Origin: Phycisphaerae bacterium
GTDB taxonomy: Bacteria > Planctomycetota > Phycisphaerae > UBA1845 > Fen-1342
DNA length: 64,000 bases
Assembly: GCA_017999985.1 (NCBI GenBank)
Contig: JAGNKU010000009.1
Span: 1 to 64,000, forward strand
Reading direction: 5' to 3'
The position numbers were made by a program, and so were the translations under genes. Numbering within the stretch: position 1 is the stretch's first letter; every line of letters begins with the position of its first letter. The notes beneath the pieces were generated by a model. The model did not search any database. It was not told the origin of the DNA and worked only from the letters and a program-made list of their open reading frames with translations. This document shows positions 59,370 to 64,000 of this stretch, piece after piece.

Positions 59370-61208
59370 TCATGAACGGTCCTCCAGCGGTTCGGGAATG
59401 AGCGCGAAGGCGGCCGGCTTCCGGCCCGTGCCGCCCCAACGGTGAACCAACCCGCGCCCTTCGGCGGTGTACAGCAGCTCCTGCGCGCGGCGGCGGGAGA
59501 GCCCCAGCGCGCTCGCCGCGTCCAGCACCGCCATGCGTGTCTGCGGACGCTCGGTGATCAACGTCTGCACGAACCCCTCGGCATCCCAGTCCGCGGGCGT
59601 TTCGGCTTCGCCCTCAGGTGGGTCGCTGCGCCGGCGCAGTTTTTCGCTCCGCAGCGCGGCCGGATCGAGCTCCGGTGCAGGTCGCCAGACCGGGAACTCC
59701 CAGCGCAGCGCGATCGGCGTGACCGGCGCCCAGGAGCGCACCACGGCCTCAAGCACGACCGCGCCGGGCTCCTCGTGCGGGCGCAGCACGAGATGCGCAT
59801 CCGCGGCCCGGCTCTGACTGCCCGCCCCGGCCCCGACATCGGTGACCGACTTGGCAGATTGGTTGCCCTTCGTCGTATGGTGAATCGCGATGAAGCAGCA
59901 GCCCAGCCGTTCCGCATACGCATCGAGGCGGTTGTAGATGCCCGCCATCGCGCCGTTGTCATTCTCGTCGGTGCCCGCCGGCATGAAGCGGTACATCGCG
60001 TCCAGGATGATCGCGGAGTAATGCCTGGGTTCGATCGCGTCGAAGTACGCCGCCATCGCCAGGATGTCGCGCAATTGCCCACGCAGCGGGTGGACGTAGA
60101 TCTGCTCGGCGATCTCGTCCATACCGATCCCCAGCGCGGCGGCCACCTGTGGGATGCGGTGGGCGATCGTCTCGGGGTGGAGCTCGTTGTCGAGGATCAG
60201 CACGCGGCCGCGCTCGGCCGGGAACAGCCCGAGCCACGGTCGGCCCGTGGCGATCGCCATGGCCTGGCCCAGAACCAGCCAAGACTTCCCGGTCTTGGGC
60301 GCCGCGATGACGTTCATGGTCTCGCCGCGGCGTAACAAACCGCGGATAACCGGCTTGCGCAACGAATGCAGCTTCATGATCTCCCTCGACGATAAGGGGC
60401 CGGCGGCCGGTTGCCGGCGGTCCTGTCCGTAGTGGTCTTCGATCAAGGCGACCGCGATGCTGTCGGGGGCATAGCGTGCGATACTCGCGGCGATGCGTTC
60501 GACTTCGCGCTGCGGCATTGGCGGGTGACAGCGGTCGATGTTGACGCGCAGCAGGGCCGCGAGGATCTCGGCCTGCGACATGCCGACGCGCCGCATCGCG
60601 CCGGCGAGCCGGGCCAGCGTTGCGTTGCGCTGCCCGGTCGGGATCGCGGTTTCGCTCACTGGCGTGGCGGACGTGACGCCGTCGCGCGCGGCGATACGGT
60701 CGAGCAGTGCGACGAGCCAGTCCGGCGGCGGGTCCAGCTTCTCGGCGGCGGGGAGATCGAGACCACCGAGCCAGCGATACGCAGTGCCGGCGACGATGGA
60801 CGGCGCCACGACGACATACCCGCCATTGGCGCGGGTATCGACATGCGCGGCGAGTTGCCCGGCGGTGTTGCGCCAGGCCCGCCCGGCGGGCTGCCGGAAG
60901 ATGTACTGCCGGCCGCCGCGCGGTGTCAGCGACGTGGGAGCGATGGCGAGCCGCTGAAGCTTGTCAGGCTCGTCCAGGAGCCAGGGATTCTCGGCGCCGT
61001 CGACGTCGACGACGAGCAGCCCGTTCGTGCGGATGGCGACATTGGCCTGCGGGTAGCTGCTCCACCACTCGGAAATCTGCTCGGGCTCCGTTGTGGCGTC
61101 GAGCAAGCCGTGATCGGTGATGGGCGTCTTGCGGCCCGGCGCGCAGGGGAAGACGGGATAGCCGAGGTCGGCATACCAGAGCGCTGCGTTGAGCAGAGCG
61201 CCGGACAT
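59370..61208 (-). CDS. Bifunctional prim-pol/AAA helicase replication protein, 612 aa
   Basis: The N-terminal prim-pol (about 1-180) carries the metal motif LVVDVDG (Asp68, Asp70) and the RQYIFRQPAG segment. A linker leads to a RepA/DnaB-like AAA_25 ATPase with Walker A APKTGKSW (about 303-310) and Walker B AIILDAMYRF, then a C-terminal HTH (RMAVLDAASALGLSRRRAQEL). ATG 61208 shares its A with the helicase stop (TGATG). It probably primes and unwinds the phage or element origin, perhaps the inverted repeats immediately downstream. Confidence 0.9.
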   Translation of the reverse strand: MSGALLNAALWYADLGYPVFPCAPGRKTPITDHGLLDATTEPEQISEWWSSYPQANVAIRTNGLLVVDVDGAENPWLLDEPDKLQRLAIAPTSLTPRGGRQYIFRQPAGRAWRNTAGQLAAHVDTRANGGYVVVAPSIVAGTAYRWLGGLDLPAAEKLDPPPDWLVALLDRIAARDGVTSATPVSETAIPTGQRNATLARLAGAMRRVGMSQAEILAALLRVNIDRCHPPMPQREVERIAASIARYAPDSIAVALIEDHYGQDRRQPAAGPLSSREIMKLHSLRKPVIRGLLRRGETMNVIAAPKTGKSWLVLGQAMAIATGRPWLGLFPAERGRVLILDNELHPETIAHRIPQVAAALGIGMDEIAEQIYVHPLRGQLRDILAMAAYFDAIEPRHYSAIILDAMYRFMPAGTDENDNGAMAGIYNRLDAYAERLGCCFIAIHHTTKGNQSAKSVTDVGAGAGSQSRAADAHLVLRPHEEPGAVVLEAVVRSWAPVTPIALRWEFPVWRPAPELDPAALRSEKLRRRSDPPEGEAETPADWDAEGFVQTLITERPQTRMAVLDAASALGLSRRRAQELLYTAEGRGLVHRWGGTGRKPAAFALIPEPLEDRS

Positions 61209-62884
61209 CAAAACGGCACCTCGCGCTCATCCAGCGGTGCCGCGTACTCCGGCAGGCCATCCTCGCCGTCGAGCCGCGGAGGTTTGGGGCCCAGCTCGTG
61301 TCGCATCACGCGGTCGAATTGCTCACCGGGTTTGCGCTCGACCGTGATGCGTTGCGTCGGCGCGAGCGCGCCGGCTTGGGCGAGCTCGACGGCCTCCTCG
61401 GCGGACGCCGGCACGGGCTCGTGCGAGCGCCGCGCCCACCACTGCGCGGCCTTCTGCCGGGCGAAGCCGTTATGTTCGACGCAGATCCACTCCGTGACGT
61501 ATTGGTTGAAGCCGACGCGGTAGTCGACGCGCATCGTGCGGGGCGCATCGGGCGGGGCGTTGCGTTTCGTGTGGACGGCGTAGAAGACCTCCTCGACGTC
61601 GTAATCGACGCGCGTCACCTGGTCGGACAGGATGCCGGCGTCGCTGGCGCGACGATCGTGCTGCCGCATCTCGCGCGGCGGGAAGACGTGCCCGCAGGCC
61701 GGACAGGTCGCGTACCCGGCCGCGACAAGTTCGTGGCAGGTCGGGCACTCCTTCACCGGCGCCTCGCCCTCGCCATGGGCCGCGTCATCCACGCGCAACT
61801 GGTCCACGGGCCCATGCCGCAGAGCATTGCCGCCAAAGTCGAGCACCAGGCAGTCCGTCTTGCCGGGATGCAGCCGGAATCCGCGACCGACCATCTGGTA
61901 ATAGAGCCCGGGCGAGAGCGTCGGCCGCAGCAACGCGACGCAGTCGATGTTCGGCGCGTCGAACCCGGTGGTGAGCACGTTCACGTTGACGAGGTACTTG
62001 AGGTCGCCACTGCGGAAGCGCTGCAACGTGTCGGCCCGCTCGAACGGCAACGTGTCACCGCAGACGAAGCCGCATTCGGCACCGTGACTCCCGCCGAGCA
62101 CGCGCGCAACGTGCTGCGCATGGCGGATGCCCGACGCGAAGATCAGCACGGACTTCCGGTCCACCGCATGGGTTACGATTTCGCGACACGCGGACAGGAC
62201 GAGCGTGTCCTCGTCCATCAGGGCTTCAACCTCGCTGGCGACGTACTCTCCGGCTCGCACGTGCAGCTTCTCGGTGTCGGGCTTCTGTGTGCCGGCCTTG
62301 GTGCGCAGCGGGCACAGGTACCCCTGCACGATCAGGGTGCGGACGCCGATTTCGTAGCAGACGGCGTTAAGGATGTTCTCGGGCGCACAGATCGTGCCCG
62401 TCTTCATCCGGAACGGCGTGGCCGTGAACCCGATCACCCGCACCAGCGGGTTGGTCTGCTGCATTTCTGCCAGGAACTGCCGATACATGCCCTCGCCGTC
62501 TGGCGGAATGAGATGCGATTCATCGACGATGACCAGATCAACCGCCCCGACGTCGGCCGCGCGCTGGTACACCGACTGGATGCCGGCGACGGTGACGGCG
62601 TAGCCCAGGTCACGGCGGTTGAGGCCGGCCGAATAGATGCCAAAGGGCAGGTCCGGCGCCACGGCGCGCAATTTCTCTGCGGCCTGCTCAAGCAGTTCCT
62701 TCACATGCGCGAGGATCAGTACTTTCCCGCCCCAGCGCTGCACGGCATCGCGGCAGATCGTCGCGATCACCGGCGTCTTGCCGCCCGCGGTCGGGATGAC
62801 CACACAGGGGTGGTCATCCCGCTCGCGCAGGTGGCGATAGACAGCCTCCACGGCCTCGAGCTGGTAGGGACGGAGCTGCATCAT
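61208..62884 (-). CDS. DEAD/DEAH-box helicase, 558 aa
   Basis: SF2 helicase: Q-like MMQLRPYQLEAVEAVY, Walker A PTAGGKT (31-37), DESH in LVIVDESHL, TATP motif III, and the C-terminal motif VI QMVGRGFRLHPGK. A zinc ribbon (CPTCHELVAAGYATCPACG) and a C-terminal accessory domain follow. Phage-type recombination/replication helicases share this layout (UvsW/Ssl2-like). It overlaps its neighbours by 4 bp and 1 bp, forming a replication operon. Confidence 0.9.
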   Translation of the reverse strand: MMQLRPYQLEAVEAVYRHLRERDDHPCVVIPTAGGKTPVIATICRDAVQRWGGKVLILAHVKELLEQAAEKLRAVAPDLPFGIYSAGLNRRDLGYAVTVAGIQSVYQRAADVGAVDLVIVDESHLIPPDGEGMYRQFLAEMQQTNPLVRVIGFTATPFRMKTGTICAPENILNAVCYEIGVRTLIVQGYLCPLRTKAGTQKPDTEKLHVRAGEYVASEVEALMDEDTLVLSACREIVTHAVDRKSVLIFASGIRHAQHVARVLGGSHGAECGFVCGDTLPFERADTLQRFRSGDLKYLVNVNVLTTGFDAPNIDCVALLRPTLSPGLYYQMVGRGFRLHPGKTDCLVLDFGGNALRHGPVDQLRVDDAAHGEGEAPVKECPTCHELVAAGYATCPACGHVFPPREMRQHDRRASDAGILSDQVTRVDYDVEEVFYAVHTKRNAPPDAPRTMRVDYRVGFNQYVTEWICVEHNGFARQKAAQWWARRSHEPVPASAEEAVELAQAGALAPTQRITVERKPGEQFDRVMRHELGPKPPRLDGEDGLPEYAAPLDEREVPF

Positions 62885-63720
62885 GCGGCCGCCGGCTGGG
62901 TTTCCTCGGGCAACGGGAACAGCTCCTGGCGGGCCGGATACAAGCGCGCGAGTCGCTCGTGTCCCAGGAATGCAGCGAGCGCACGTTCGGCGAGGCCGTA
63001 GCACTCGCGACGGCTGGCAGCCTTCCGGTTGCCGGCCATTCGGGCCAGTGCCTGAAAGAGCAGCATGATCGGCTCGTCGTGCTCGCCAATGGGACGCCCG
63101 CTCATCAGCACGTCAGCGAAGTGCCGCAGTTGCGCGTGGTCCGCCGAATACCAGGCCCGGGCCAGCACGGCGCGCGTGACGGCGGTAGCCACGTTCTTCA
63201 CCCGCCCCTGGTGTCCCAGGCACGCTAGTGCAAAACGCACCGCGTCGAGATGCCGGGCCAGCAGCGTCCCCTCGTCGCCAGGCGAGCGCCGGCGCGTCAG
63301 CCCAATTCCGAGGTACATCGCGCGCAGCGTCGACAGCTCGTTGCAGGTCACATCGCCGAGGCCGGCCGTGAGCGACAGAATCTGGTCATTCCGCCTGCGT
63401 TGGCCGGTGTCGAGCACCTCCATTGCCTCCGGCGGTTCATTGACGAACACGCGGATCGGAACGGTGATGCCGGCCAGGGCCGCGGCCCACAGCCGGTGCT
63501 GACCGTCGAGCAGCACGCGGTTGGAGCTGAAGGCGATGCCCTGGTGTGTGAGCCTCCAGCGCCCGGCCTTCATCTCCTCCACCAGGTACTCGACGTGGGA
63601 GTCGACGAGCTTGCGGTTGTGCGTGTTGCAGTGGTCGATCCAATCCGTGGCCATTTCGGGCGTGAGCTCGACGACGAGGTTATCGCGATCCGTGTGAGCG
63701 AACAGTTCTTCAAGTTTCAT
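62881..63720 (-). CDS. ParB/Srx-fold phage protein, 279 aa
   Basis: The segment LVVELTPEMATDWIDHCNTHNRKLV, then GIAFSSNRVLLDGQHRLWAA has the ParB/sulfiredoxin-like NTPase core (DGQHRLxA). The C-terminal half is helical. Such proteins occur in phage replication modules and in regulators, often with an unknown target. Begins the visible replication operon and overlaps helicase and downstream genes by 4 bp. Confidence 0.8.
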   Translation of the reverse strand: MKLEELFAHTDRDNLVVELTPEMATDWIDHCNTHNRKLVDSHVEYLVEEMKAGRWRLTHQGIAFSSNRVLLDGQHRLWAAALAGITVPIRVFVNEPPEAMEVLDTGQRRRNDQILSLTAGLGDVTCNELSTLRAMYLGIGLTRRRSPGDEGTLLARHLDAVRFALACLGHQGRVKNVATAVTRAVLARAWYSADHAQLRHFADVLMSGRPIGEHDEPIMLLFQALARMAGNRKAASRRECYGLAERALAAFLGHERLARLYPARQELFPLPEETQPAAA

Positions 63721-63938
63721 GCGGAGACTCCTTCAAGGTGCTTCGTGAGGAACACGACCAGCGCGCGGAGGTAGGTCGCGTCGAACAGCTCAATCAGTGT
63801 GCGGGCGCCCATGACGGGGTCCCGGGGCATGTTGAGGGCGCGCATCGGTTGGGGGGTGCTGTGTCCGCGCACGGGCTGGAAGGCGTTCTTGGCAATGCCG
63901 CCCCGGCGAGCGCGCCGGCCAATCTTGGACGTGTTCAC
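63717..63938 (-). CDS. Small basic protein, 73 aa
   Basis: GTG 63938 opens NTSKIGRRARRGGIAKNAFQ, a highly basic N-terminus, with a hydrophobic C-terminal helix (TYLRALVVFLTKHL). Its stop overlaps the ParB-like start (ATGA). Unknown; the upstream phage genes lie beyond the window edge. Confidence 0.5.
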   Translation of the reverse strand: MNTSKIGRRARRGGIAKNAFQPVRGHSTPQPMRALNMPRDPVMGARTLIELFDATYLRALVVFLTKHLEGVSA

Positions 63939-64000
63939 GGCGCGCCCATCGCGCCCCACCCGGGTGGGTGTCTGCGAGACCGGCGACTTTGAATTCTTCA

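Noticed and set aside
61298-63001. 567-aa plus-strand frame opposite the DEAD helicase
   Set aside because: Antisense of a gene with clear helicase motifs.
1-64000. CRISPR array or cas genes
   Set aside because: No regularly spaced direct repeats and no Cas-like proteins were seen.

Overview
The window looks like a GC-rich chromosome segment from a member of the Planctomycetota. The evidence is a secreted protein with a PEP-CTERM-like tail, a giant Rhs/YD-repeat protein carrying an internal dockerin-like insert, tyrosine recombinases of a divergent type seen in that phylum, a HARE-HTH protein, and many GTG/TTG starts. No ribosomal or housekeeping gene is present, so this placement is inference.

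Region 1 (1-2850) is a 2.7-kb mini-element. It holds a tyrosine recombinase and one unknown gene. It is bounded by two identical 25-bp copies of a tRNA 3' end (103-127 and 2803-2827), and paired 10-bp motifs lie just inside each end. The right copy extends into a truncated tRNA-Ala(GGC) 3' half. Region 2 (2990-6990) is a tightly overlapping three-gene operon on the minus strand: an SMC/RecF-like ATPase, a HEAT-like histidine kinase, and a response regulator with an excisionase-like DNA-binding tail. It has its own promoter and a perfect 8-bp inverted repeat placed like an operator. It sits between integrase remnants and is my best candidate for an undescribed system, possibly defence. Region 3 (7100-19640) is accessory cargo: a recombinase fragment, a PEP-CTERM-like beta-propeller protein, a complete IS (IS1182-like) flanked by TTAA, a 2237-aa Rhs/dockerin protein with an unknown C-terminal domain and a downstream TPR gene, and a protein built of four exact-period 74-aa repeats.

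Region 4 (20074-29350) is a Type I restriction-modification operon in the order HTH, hsdM, hsdS, PIN-like/coiled-coil/membrane protein, a possible 28-aa ORF, hsdR. ATGA overlaps tie hsdM, hsdS and the PIN-like gene together. The PIN-like gene inside the operon is unusual.

Region 5 (about 29500 to beyond 64000) is a tailed-phage genome or prophage, mostly on the minus strand. Reading in its transcription direction from the right edge: a ParB-like protein, DEAD helicase, prim-pol/helicase, a ParB-fused DNA methyltransferase and HNH protein; then nine small plus-strand genes; then small and large terminase, a tRNA(CAU), gpW-like protein, portal, protease-capsid fusion, homing endonuclease, DUF2190, head-tail and tail genes, a tail chaperone pair with a likely -1 frameshift, lipoproteins, the tape measure and tail tip/fibre proteins. 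Three plus-strand genes interrupt the late module (35530, 39124, 50217) and look like morons. One of them has promoter-like and operator-like sequence of its own, and another has only a close -10 match. Neither phage attachment site could be identified.
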